Origin: Trogon surrucura
Taxonomy: Eukaryota > Chordata > Aves > Trogoniformes > Trogonidae
Direction of reading: 5' to 3'
Assembly (NCBI GenBank): GCA_020746105.1
Contig: CM036619.1
Coordinates: 5,114,561-5,178,560 of the forward strand
DNA length: 64,000 nt
Position numbers and translations under genes: made by a program. The notes beneath the pieces were generated by a model. That model saw only the letters and a program-made list of their open reading frames with translations. It was not told the DNA's origin and did no database searches. Shown one piece after another: positions 51,829-63,007 of the stretch; the first letter of the stretch is position 1; every line of letters begins with the position of its first letter.

Positions 51829-52974
51829 GAGAAGTTTTAGATAAGCAAACTTCCTTAAAGTCTTCAAGCAGACATACGGTGCCTTCAACACTCAATATTG
51901 ACTTTATTGAATTTTTTTCTTTCCCCAGGTAGTGTAACAGTGTTATAAAACATCTGATCTGGTGAACGTGTTGTGTTCTTACCAGGCTTATGTTCCTCCA
52001 AAAAAACGGATGAAAAAGTAAAAAGTTATTAGAATCCTTTCAGTGAATGAAAATTTCATTGTCTTCCAAAGAGTTAGAAAGTCTTTCTGCGTATCACAGG
52101 AAAAAGAGGCGACTGCCTGGTTATTATTCAGTTTGCTACCCCTGCAGACAATCTGAATTTTAGAGAAATAAAACTTGCTTTTGGAAAGCAAAACCTTCAG
52201 GTCAGAGGATTAGGAAAACAATTGAAAATGCCCTTTGTAAACTTGCTCTCTGAGACAAGAAAAGCTTTTTTTTGAATGAGTTGAAAAGAAAATTCAGAAC
52301 GCTGCAGAATGTTAGTCCTTCATGCTCAGATGGTTAAAGTCTCCAGTGTAGTGCAACACTTGATTAAAATTTTGTCAGCCAGGCTGAAGCGTTAGCCTTG
52401 GACTAACCTAAACAAATGGGATAGATTGGCACGTGACTATCTTGCAGTGCTGCGTCTCAACACAATTTCACAGTTTCTCTAACATATTTTACATATTTTT
52501 TTTTCTTTTCTACTGTATTCCTCCTTTAAAAGAACAAACGCTTTATTTCGATCAGTTAGTTCCTGGATATAAAAAAATTGTTGGGGTTTTTTTTTCACCT
52601 TTGTGTGACTACTTGTTTGTTGTTTTATTTTTCTGACCATTAAATAAGCCTTGAATTTTAGCTCATCACACGGCATAAACTGAATTTTATTTACGCTTCC
52701 CTGTCTGTATGACTAGGCTTCTGGTTCATCTTCTGTTACTGATTTATGAACTGGAAATACCTTGAAGGATAGCATCAGATTTTCAAGAGAGATCTGCATA
52801 TTATCTTCTGTGCAGCTGGAAATGCATTGGTTCTTGGGAGCTGAGATTTACTGGGAGAATTCTGAAGTGAAAGGAATGTGGACTGAGTGATTTCTACTGT
52901 TAAATGAATTTTCATGTGGAGAGATGAGGGATACCTGTACATGTTTAAAGAATGCTCCTCTTCTATAATATATT

Positions 52975-53006
52975 CTGTATTTCTGTTATACTGTATTTCT
53001 GTTATA
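52975..53006 (+). repeat. 16-bp tandem duplication
   Basis: CTGTATTTCTGTTATA is present twice head to tail (52975-52990 and 52991-53006). This is a clean local duplication, likely recent because both copies are identical. Confidence 0.9.
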
Positions 53007-56000
53007 CTTCTATTTTAGTAAGAGAAACAGAGACCAAAATTGACAAGACGAGAAGAAAAAGAAAGGATTTTCTGCTGATTGTCGTACAAATCAGATTATA
53101 GCTGAAGTTTCCCTCCGTATTTGACTCCAGCGCGTACGTGGCTCCTAATCTGAGTAAGGCTTGATGTGAGGGGAGCTCACGATACGTCTTTCTCGTTGAA
53201 CAAGCAGAGTTAGGATGATGCTTCTCATCTACTCGTTGCATTCAGTTCAGGTGCTGGTTTGCTGTGTGCTTTTCCTTCCTTTTAGCTACGTTAATTCGGT
53301 AGCGATCAAATTAGAGCGTGAATAACTATGGCTGCAAAGAAAATAAACAGGAAAAACACTGAAATTTGAGTATTGCTTGTCTTTTCTATCCAATAACAGT
53401 GTCCAAGTTCTTTAAAGTAATTGTTGTTGCTACTGTTTTTTTTTTATTTTTATTTTGTTCTTTTCCTTTCAAGACTCCCCCTAATTGCCTGCTACTGCCA
53501 CTTCTTTAAATCTTTTTGTCAGTTTATGGTCATATAATCTGTGGCAAATTGCTGCCCTGCATCCTTAATAAATAATCAGATCACACTGCGAAAAGAAGCC
53601 TGTGACCTCCTAGAAAGAACTCAGATTTTTCTGCAGCTGGAGGTTTTAATCTGTAACATAAGCAAAATTATTTAATTGCAAATAAGCAGAAGTGAATCGT
53701 CAACATTTCCCCTCCTCACCTGCCTGAGTGCAGAGTTTTGGTTACTTGCTTCTTGGTAGTTTTTCACTTTTCCTTTGCTTTTCCCTGAGGAGCTAAGAAG
53801 AAGGGGTTATGGCTCGGAAACTCGTCTGGTTCTGTATCGCTGCTGTGATAACAGTGTCAGGTTAAAAATGTCAGCGGTGACAATGCGCCCACGGATGTGT
53901 TGGACACCCAGCCGGGACTGTTTCTATCCGTGGCCTTTTGAGAGCAATCTTGTTAGAATTGATGTGTTTGTCCGTGCTCATCCTTGAAAACGTGGTGATG
54001 CACCTGTTCTCAGATGAATTCGAGAGGACGTTGCAGCGTTGTGGCAGCCTTGGCAAGCGTTAAACGCATTAATCCTCATGTCTTACCAAAGCTTGCGTGT
54101 TATTTGGATAAAATTCAGCTTAAATTATCACAGCATCCCAGCAACTTCTGGTCTTTTTTCTTTTTTTCTCTCTTTTTTTTTTTTTGGTCTGGTATCTGAA
54201 CTTTCTTTTAAAGAAATCTGATTGAAAGTTAAGCCTCTTAACATATCACCAAAAGGAAATTTTCCCATAAAGACAAGTTTAATTTTTAATAGATTTTTGT
54301 TTCTCATCAATACATCAGTTAAGAGCTGAGTTCAGTTTACAAAAATAAATAATGACAGAGAAGACGTGTGTAAATTAACTCATCTGTTGGGCTTGACTGA
54401 GAGTTCATGCCACTTGAAAAAAATATTTCAAATGATACCCAAATTCATTGTGCATTGAAGCCTGCAGGTTACCTGTCCTTACTACCAACTAGTGATATAT
54501 TTTTTTTAAAGAGAGAACTCTACAAAAACTGAAAGGATTTGTTACCTACATGTAATTAAACTGTACGTTTTCATTTAAGCGTGCTGGTTTGGGCTGGAAT
54601 GGAACGTGGAAGAGAACGTTAAGAAATTTATGTATAATCCAAGCAGGGATTCCTAATGTGAATTTAATATTGCAAAGAAGGAATTTAGATACGATCTAAC
54701 TGGGAATTCCTAATGCTGATGTCATACCACGAGGTGAATTGGATTGCGAGGGGCAAAATTCTGTCGTAAAAATACGCAAATGTTCCATCTGGATGATTTT
54801 TCTCGTTTTGTCGAAAGTCTTTTATTTTTCATATATTGCACACAGGAGTGCTTAATTTAAATAAAATGGCATTTGCGTATGAATCCATATGGGAGATTTG
54901 GACCATGAAATGGTGGGGATTACTCCAGAAATAACAAAGAGAGTTTATTGGAAGTAACTGATCTATGGGGCGTTAAATAGTTGTAACGGAAAGGGCTGAA
55001 ATTATCAGTGTTAAGGCCTGTATGAGTTTCTGGCACTTCATCAGAGCGTACCAAAAAAAAAATTTAAAAAATAGCACACCAAAACAATTTGGGAACAGTC
55101 ACGCTATAGAGAATGGAAACGTTCTTTGGGAAGATACAGGAGATTTATTTGAGTAAGCACAATGCTTGGGTGTGGGGCAGAGATATTTGGACCTGCTGGG
55201 TTTTTTTCAGGGATAATAATGAAGGTTGCCTGGTTAAGCTGAGATTGTTGCTTCGTGTAGTCTTTGTGTTCTCGTGCTGTGTCCTTTCCTTTTTGACGTG
55301 TCATTATACGGTGTATTCCCTCGAAAATCGTACGGCTTTCGTTAAATATTTGCGTCGGTGCTGTTGGCCTTCCGATCTGTGGCTGAGGGGCTGAGCCGCG
55401 TAAGCTACAAATAACTGGGAGATTGCAAGATGGGATGAATTAATTCAGCATTATGGAAAACAATTTAAAACCGATTAATACCAGTTGAGCTTGTGTAAAT
55501 GTAGGTAGGTTTTAAAGAGGAGAAATATAAATTGATTTTATAAATAAGCCTGAAGATATTTCAATCTTACTTGATTTATATTTAGAAAAAAAATGCCGTG
55601 ACTGTTCTCCTCTTTCAGCTGTCGTTTTTGTCAGTTCTTAATTTACTTCTTCCTAAACAAGTTTACAAATTTGTTCATTTAAAATTGAAAGTTGGCTGCT
55701 GCTGTTTCTGTTTAACACATGCCTGAAAATGTGCTACTTTTGAAGCTGCTGATTTAGGTGAAAGCTTAAGTCGAGCGTTTGAATGTGGTGTTTACTTTCA
55801 GAAATCTGTTTCAGTTGTCTGCCTGACTGTGTCTCCTGGTGTTCCTGTTTCTTAGTGTTAACTTGAAAGTGGATTAAAAACCCAGCCACCATTATTTTTG
55901 TTTAATATGAATTTGGGGACTAGTTTGTTTCTGCTGAGTGATAGATTCCTTGAAGTTACGTATGTGTGGTTACATATATAATCGACTGAGAAGCTGTATG

Positions 56001-56906
56001 AATCCTTTATGCTGTGAACTGAATTTTTATGCTGCAGTTTTGTGTCGAATGTTCTAATTACGCAGGTTTACGTGATACGTAGTGGTCAGGATGTGGCAGT
56101 TTGAATGAAACTCTATTAAATTTCTTTTGTCAAGAGGGAATTTCTTGCTACAACAGGCAGGTAGTAAGGGTAAATCCTTGGAGTGGTTCAGCTTGAATCA
56201 TGCAGGAGAGGGATTTTGAATAGATTTTTCACTTATTATAAAAGTGCACTTGAAGGATTGACTTGGCCACTGTCTTCTGTTAACTGTGCTTTCTTTACAT
56301 AAATATTTCTGGGGACAGTTGACCTATCGGCTTAACAGAGATCCAAAGGCTCATTTTCAAGACCGTAGCTCAATGAAGAGCTGTGTACTCTCCTAGGAGA
56401 CCACTTTTCTATTTCAGTGTGGGTTGCTCCATGCCATTTTTCATCCAGGAACTTCAAGGTCAAAGTGCTGAATAGAAAAAAAAAAAAATTGAATGACATT
56501 TTTCAGAATCAAACAGTGTGTTCTTATAGTGGTTTTGCCATCTCTCTGCATTGCTCTTGAGTGATCTGCAGCATTCCTGTGACCTTTTTCACCAGTACAT
56601 GAAGAAGTCTCGAGAATGTATGATGCTAATTCTGTTCTAAATCATAATCGTCACTATCAGAGTGGAAAACGTAAGTAAAAATACGAAATGATTTGCACTC
56701 TCAGTTTCCAATTCATTAAGAAAAAATCATTAGTTGCATTACTGACTTGTGTTCACTGGCTGGGACCTGCACAGCACAAATGGGAACTGTATCTGCCCAA
56801 AACATGGTACAACTGTAGGCCTGAGATAAGGTAGAAGAACATAGACAGCTGAGGGAGTGCAAGAAAACATACCAATGATATCTATTTATTTGTAAGGCAT
56901 CGTTTA

Positions 56907-57225
56907 CAGAATCAGACTTAGAGAATGGTTGAGGTTGGCAGAGACCTCTGAAGGTCATCTGGTCCAACCCCATGGCCAAGCAGGGCCACCAGAGCTGTTT
57001 GAACCCTGTATCTCCAGAGATGGAAACTCCACAACGTCGCTGAGCAACCTGTGTCAGTACTTGACAGTAAAAAAAAAAAAAAGAAATTGTTTCCTGATGT
57101 TCAGATGGAACCATCCTGTGTTTCAGCTTGTACCCATTGCCTCTGATCCTGGCACTGGGCACCACTGGAAGGAGCAGGGCTCTGTCCTCTTTGCAGCATC
57201 CCGTTGAGTATTTATATATATTTGC
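56907..57225 (-). mobile_element. CR1 LINE fragment, antisense, with internal poly-A
   Basis: Reversed tail 'acagaatcagacttagagaatggttgaggttggcagagacctctg', then 'ggtcatctggtccaacc', 'agagatggaaactccacaacgtcgctgagcaacctgtgtcagtac', 'cctgtgtttcagcttgtacccattgcc', and on to about 'gttgagtatttatatatatttgcattggg'. A run of about 14 A's has grown where the family has 'agtgaagaaa'. It is of middle to old age. Confidence 0.9.
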
Positions 57226-58261
57226 ATTGGGAGGACGTCAAACTTTATGTGCAAAACTGACAACACTATGGCAACAGGGAAGAATAAAAATCTCTGATAT
57301 CTGCAGCTACAGATTTTTTTTCCGAGGAAATTGTCACGTATACACAAACACAGTCACAAAAGGTGTAGTCCGCAGGTATCAAATTGTCTGGGCGTGCTGC
57401 CCTTAGTGTGCTCAAAATCTTGTTTTACATATCTAAACCCATAGTTTATTCTTAGTACAGTTGAAATCTTAACCTTTTAATCCTTGTTAGTCCAAATCTA
57501 ATCATTGCAGAAAGCGTGATGATGTATTTTGAATTGTTGTATGCCGACTTTGCATGAGGAAAAGGGGTAGAAACTCTGCTCCCCCTCCCGCTGCTCCTCT
57601 GCCTGCAAGGTTGGTCCCTCCTGAGTGCTGGTGAATTGTCAGCTGCCGGCGTCCTTCCCTGGCAGGGATATGGCAGAGGTGATATCTCCTCTGGGATACG
57701 CTTGGGGTCCTCTCTCTGTGTTTTGCTAAGGTGTCTTTACACCTAGCTTTTTTGTCACTGCTCTGCAACTCCACGTTGCATCCAAAATCACTATATATAG
57801 TACCTTTTGCGTCCATTAGAAATTATTTGTTGTCTGTTAGCCCTGAATAGTGTTTTTGTCCAGTTCTGCTTTTCTTTTTTTGACTGTTAGTGTGTTATTT
57901 ACAGCTTTTGGGTTTCTGGTGTCAAGCGTGTGTTCTGCCTCATATCACGCCATGCCTGTACTCCTCCGTGCTGCAACCACCTCTCAAAGCGTCCGTCATC
58001 ACGCAAGGCTTGTATTTCTTTACAATACATCATTAGCTTATCCGTAAATATCTAATTCTGCATGGAGTAACTGCATCTAACACCTATCTGTATGAAAAAC
58101 TCATGGTTGTACTAACAAGAGTAAAGCAAAATTCACAGTACCCTGAGGGACTGGGCAAATAAACCTCATAAAACAAAGTTGCAACCAAGTGAAAAAAGAA
58201 TTCAGAGCAGGATGAACAACCTGCAGTCTTGAGGACTTGCAAGCTCAATTCAATGGGCCAG

Positions 58262-58303
58262 AAATTGTATTTAGTATTATTAGTATTATTTAGTATTATT
58301 AGT
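58262..58303 (+). repeat. TAGTATTAT short tandem repeat
   Basis: Units of (TT)TAGTATTA(TTAG) are repeated about four times just inside unique intron DNA. Confidence 0.85.
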
Positions 58304-60143
58304 AGCTGGGGCAATACGATGTTCCAGGCCTACCAGCTTAGATGAGACAAAGTTTGGTTTAAATGATTAGTCCGTGAAGGAGGTGGACATGAGTTCCAGT
58401 CACTTCCCAAGTGAGCGTTCAGTCAGGTGAATAGAAAATGATTTAATGGCAATCTAGAATATTAATTTAAGAGAATACATGAGTTGGATTGCTATTTCTT
58501 CGGAAAGGATGGCGCTGTTTTCCTCCCAATTTATCAAATAGCTGTCCATGCTCATTGCTGTCAGGAATAGGTTACATTACCCTTGAAAAACAAAACTGGT
58601 GTATTTGAGGTGAGCTGCTTCCTAGAAAACAGGAGAAAATGGCAAAATGATTAAGAATTTCATTTACAGCAAGAAAATGGCATCAAAAATTGTTGACCTG
58701 CATAGTACGTTCAGCGTAATTCTACTCACCGAGTGCAAAATCAGAGCAGTTTCTTCCAGTGAAACTAATAGAATCAGTGAATTTTGGAGGTTTTTTTGGC
58801 AACAGGCTTTCCTATTTTGTGGAGGGAATAGCATGTCTGCTGAAATTTCTTACCTGAAATGGAACCTACCAATATCTTCCACAGGAAAATAGGAAATAGT
58901 TGTTCTCCTTGAGCATCTTAGCTGTTGACAGTTGAAGCATTTTGTTACTACTTTGAAGGAGAATGGTAGCACCTTGTATTTAATGTTTTACACATGTGAT
59001 TCCTTGTGGATATGTTTAATAATAAAAGAAATTTCGGACTGGAAATGGAGGTAGGGTTAATGATCATAGTCGCCACTGATGCAAATTAATTTTCTAATTT
59101 ATCAGGTGTGCACAGTTTGTTTCATATGAGGTTGAGATATAATTACTCCCCTTGAAAAACTTAAAAAATGTAGTATTGCATGTCATCTTTTTGCTCAGGA
59201 AGGAAGGAGAGACAGAAGTCTACTCATCATTTTTGTTCCATAGCTATATTGTTTTTTTATGGAAGAGTTTCTGGCTGAATTGTGTGCACTGTCTGAACTG
59301 GTGTTATTCTTACAGCATATCTGTATTAAGGACAAATGTTACCTAATTTTATGGAGTATTTCCCTTGATGGTCCTCTCTTATAGCTATGCAATATATTAT
59401 AGTCTTGTCACTTCTTTTGTTGTGGGAAGAGGTGAACAGTGAATAACGATGGGAATATTTGGTGTGAGTTTGGGGAAGGGGAGGAAATAAAGGTCAACAC
59501 CAATATCAAAAATCTTCCTCCCATGTTACTGTCTTCATCAGTGTCAGAACTTGGCTCATCACTTCTGTAAGCTGTTGAAAGGGAGAAAATACATGAGCCT
59601 GGGAAGTCTATTTGAATTTTTCACATGTGATCAGAGTAAGCTGATCAATAAATTTTATACTTGATATTCCAGTTTATCTTCACTAAATTTGTTTGTCCGC
59701 CACTACTTTTTAAACAAAAGCTGTGGTAATTTTAGCAACAGAACTTGAAAACCAAAGTTCAGCAATATTTGTCCTTGCCTAGATGGCTTTTAAGAGGCCA
59801 AATTCCAGGGAAAAGCAAACAAAAAGCGTACCCTTCCATTTATCTCATTTTTGAGATCGTGCTGTTCATTCCCATCAATAGAAACTTTATTATTTTATAG
59901 CAATATTTGTATGACTTAGTGATTAAAGTCCACTGTGTTCCTGGTGCACTTTTAAGCTTGCAAGAAGAATATGCAAATTGGAAATTTTGAACCATTCAAG
60001 TTCACGGAGAATCGTTTCTGTCCTCGCCTTCAGATAAAACTTCAGGCAAGAGAAGGAGGTTAATGTAGGGTAGTGGATGGCATGAGGTGGTTGGATGAAC
60101 CTAAAACGTACCGTCTATTTAAAATGTATAAGAGTATAAATAG

Positions 60144-60155
60144 TCACCAGATGGC
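60144..60155 (+). promoter_or_regulatory. CTCF-like core motif
   Basis: TCACCAGATGGC matches the CTCF core CCASYAGRKGGC at 11 of 12 positions, in the same orientation as the match at 1958. It lies in unique DNA. It is a candidate only. Confidence 0.3.
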
Positions 60156-61540
60156 ACTGTGACTGAAATTTAAACAAGGCAACCATAAATATAGTCAGCT
60201 AGATCTTGGAATAAATTTTAGTTTTCTCTGGAGTTGTTATTTCAGACAGTGTGGTTTATTTTGGTTGGTTTTTTTTTTCCTGTATTTTTTTTTCCTGCGT
60301 TTAGACTTTAACCATACCTTTTCTTAGCTTCAGTAGCTAGTGCTTAGGAACTGCTGGTTTATCCAAGCAGTTTTTCTGTAAAATTAGCTATCCAATGGAT
60401 GCTTGCTAGCGATTTATTTTAGACTGTCTGATTAAATTATAATGAATTCAGACAACTTTGTATACTCTGCTTTTACTTCTAAGGGTATACCTGCAACAAA
60501 TTATTTGAGGAAAACAGTCAAATGCTACTTGACCAAAGATTTATACCAGAACAGAGTCATTAAGTAATAGTCGTAGTATTCTGGTTAATTTGTGACACAA
60601 GTTTACCTGGAATTATTACTGAACCTTTTAGTGCCCTTGGAATAAATGTAATTTTGTAGAAGACAGTGTAGTTACGTGGGACAAAATTTACTTTCTTCTG
60701 CACAGAGGGGTTTTTTTGTAAGAATCAGTTACGTAAGCGATGTTTTGGAAGAATGCGATCAGTCAAGCTACTGTTCATTCTAAAAAAATATCTAGAAAAA
60801 ATATCACTTTCCCTTAGTCCTCAGCATCACGCTTCAACTGGTTGACTAAAAATTTTAATGGCATTGAAAACACTTGACAGATATGCAAAACTCTTCGTGA
60901 GGTATGGAGTAGTACTGCCAGTATTCAAACAAAATTTCAGAAGTTCAGAGTTGTAATGTATGCTCCGTGTTCTAATTCCTGCGTGATAAATTTAGAAAAA
61001 AAAAAAAAATTGGAAGTGGTTAAGCTGTAAAGAAAGGCCGATGGGTAGTTATGAATGGGCAGATGTGAGTAAAAGTGTTAATTCTTTTTGCCTTGCAGCC
61101 TAAGTTCACTGCCGTGATCCACATGTTTTAGGAAAACAATTCTAATTTTCCCAAGAGCTTAACTTCCTTGCCTGAATATTAAAGTCTCAGACTACGGTAT
61201 AGTTTGCTTTCTCAGTATTTAAGTTGCATATGACAGATCACATTCTCTTGCCAGAAATAAGGCTCTAAGAAGGATGCAACTGATAGAAGTTGTTCTATTT
61301 AAATATTGGTTCATCCTTAAATAATCTTCAAAAAAGATGCAAAGTGTAACAAAAACCTGCTCTAAAGCCTGTATTTCATTTTGACTGGGAGGAGCTTCTT
61401 CTTTCCCGGTGTCTTCTTTTCACTTGCATCAAAAGGCTTACCTTTTCTATTGAAGAACATAAATTCTGTGCGCTTTAAACTTTATTTCCTTATCTTTAAC
61501 ATAGGTAGTACCTGATAAAAACCTACTACTGAAGCTTTCT

Positions 61541-61554
61541 ACACACACACACAC
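61541..61554 (+). repeat. (AC)7 microsatellite
   Basis: Seven AC units lie 60 bases left of the nested CR1 complex. Confidence 0.95.
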
Positions 61555-61612
61555 TTCTAAAATAAAGTTAAGCACTTATATTATGCCATATTACTGCAGG
61601 CAGCACTATAGG

Positions 61613-61994
61613 CTGGATGCTGACTGGCTAGAAAATAGCTTTGCAGAAGAGGACCAGGTGGACATGGAGTCAGCAATGTGTGTGTCTTCAGTGATGTCCA
61701 GTTCCATACTGGGATATACCCAAAAAAGTGTAGTCAGCAGGCTGAGAGAAGTGATTCCTTCCCTCTTGTGAGACCACATTTGGAGTACTGTGCCCAGTTT
61801 TTGCTTCCTTGGTGTGAGACAGACCTGGACATACTGGATTGAGTTCAGGGGAGAGGTCTGCCAAGATGGATTAAGGCATTGGAGTCCAAGACGTATGCAG
61901 AGAAGTAATGAGAGTTGGGTTTCTGCAGCCTTAAGTGGAGATATCTAAGGGAGTTTTGTGATGGGAGAGTAGGAGGGAGCCAGGCTCATCTTGT
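61613..61994 (+). mobile_element. CR1 LINE, 5' piece of an interrupted sense copy
   Basis: The start 'gctagaaaatagctttgcagaagaggacc' matches the CR1 'gaaagcagcttggcagaaaaggacctgg' block. Then follow 'cttgtgagaccacatttggagtactgtgcccag' and 'gtaggagggagccaggctcatcttg'. At 61995 it is broken by a run of A's and an antisense CR1. The expected continuation ('ataggcacaagctggaacataag') appears at about 62360. It is diverged and old. Confidence 0.8.
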
Positions 61995-62011
61995 AAAAAA
62001 AAAAAAAAAAA
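61995..62011 (+). repeat. Poly-A run at CR1/CR1 junction
   Basis: Seventeen A's lie between the sense CR1 and the 3' tail of the antisense CR1. In the sense of the inserted copy this is a T run directly after 'attctgtgatt', which is not a normal CR1 tail (those end in the 8-base repeat). Confidence 0.9.
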
Positions 62012-62345
62012 TCACAGAATGGCTGAGATTAGAAGGTACCTCCAGTCGTCTTGTCCAATGCATGTATTCAAGCAGGGACACCTAAAGTCAGCTGCCCAAG
62101 ATCAAGTCTAGACAGTTTTGGAGTATCTTTAAGGAGGGAGCCTCTACAGCCTCTCTGGGCAACCTGTGCCAGCACTCACAGAATTGCCTAGACTGGAAAA
62201 GACCTTTAAGATCATCGAATCCAACCTCAGTCACCCTCAGAATAAAAAGTCTTCCCCAGTGTTCCAGGGGAACCTCCTGTGTTTCAGTCTGTGCCCTGTC
62301 CATTCGGTTTGTGCCCATTACTGTTATCCTGTCGCTGGGCACCAC
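62012..62345 (-). mobile_element. CR1 LINE, antisense copy inside a sense CR1
   Basis: Reversed tail 'atcacagaatggctgagattagaaggtacctccag', then 'ctctacagcctctctgggcaacctgtgccagcac', (short insertion at 62179-62225), 'tcagtcaccctcagaataaaaagtcttcccc', 'aacctcctgtgtttcagtctgtgccc' and 'ctgtcgctgggcacca' at the right edge. It separates the two parts of the older sense copy (61613-61994 and 62346-62540). Confidence 0.85.
62179..62225 (-). mobile_element. Tiny CR1 tail inserted in the antisense CR1
   Basis: About 47 bases ('cagaattgcctagactgg', 'aaaagacctttaagatcatcgaatccaac') form only the extreme 3' end of a CR1. They interrupt 'agcactca' and 'ctcagtcaccctcag', which are adjacent in the family. 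CTCA is present on both sides (62175-62178 and 62226-62229) and could be a target duplication. Confidence 0.75.
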
Positions 62346-62540
62346 GCAAATAATAAGCAATAGGCACAAGCTGGAACATAAGAAATTGCAAAATTTCTAA
62401 TATTAGGAAGATTCTTGTTCACAAGGAGGCCACTCAAACACAAAAAGGTTGCTTGGAGATGTTGCAGAATCTGCATCTTTAGAGATCTGCTCAGAATTTG
62501 ACTTGATGAAACCATAAACAACCTTCTGCAACTTAGCCCT
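62346..62540 (+). mobile_element. CR1 LINE, 3'-ward piece of the interrupted sense copy
   Basis: 'aataggcacaagctggaacataagaaattgc', 'ctaatattaggaagattcttgttcacaagg' and 'gagatgttgcagaatctgcatctttagagatctgctcag' are in sense CR1 order after the break at 61994. The right end is degraded and no tail is seen. The minus frame across here is spurious. Confidence 0.7.
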
Positions 62541-62649
62541 GCATTGAGATTTCTTCTCAACTAAAGTATTCTGGATGACTTTATCTACTTCGCAAACACA
62601 TCTTTCTTTGTGAAGGCCTTATTTGGTTATTTAAGGAAATGTAAACATT

Positions 62650-62814
62650 TGGAATGCAAATGGGAAGGGGTGGAGTCACCATCCCTGGAGGGGTTTAAGG
62701 AGAGGCTGGATGTGACACTTGGTGCCCTGGTCTGGCCCATGTTGTGGTGTTGGGTCATAGGCTGGACTTGATGATCTCAGAGGGCTTTTCCAGCCTCAAC
62801 AATTCTGTGATTTG
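62650..62814 (+). mobile_element. CR1 LINE 3' end, sense
   Basis: 'gggtggagtcaccatccctggaggggtttaaggagaggctgg' through 'cataggctggacttgatgatctcagagggcttttccagcc' to the tail 'caacaattctgtgatt'. This is a different subfamily from the neighbours: the block 'gtgacacttggtgccctggtctgg' is not present in other copies here. It may be a separate insertion next to the nested set. Confidence 0.9.
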
Positions 62815-62911
62815 CCTAAAAATAAAGAAGCTTGTTTCATTTTCATCAGCTACCCTCACTGATCGCAATGGTATCAACTGTCGTAACAAAGATTTTGGCT
62901 TAAGATAATGA

Positions 62912-63007
62912 AAAAAAATACATATATGTATTTGAAATATATATATATATTATATAGTATATATAATATATATAAAATATATGTATTATATATATAATAT
63001 ATATTTT
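62912..63007. repeat. Long TA-rich microsatellite
   Basis: About 95 bases consist almost only of TA steps, with several self-complementary runs (for example 'atatatatatatattatatag' near 62938). Such tracts can form hairpins and are often variable in length. Confidence 0.9.

Noticed and set aside
53871-54056. Antisense short frame with basic residues
   Set aside because: No family match, start context or conservation evidence; a chance frame in unique DNA.
62088-62369. 93-codon antisense frame
   Set aside because: It crosses the junctions of nested CR1 pieces and is an artefact of them.
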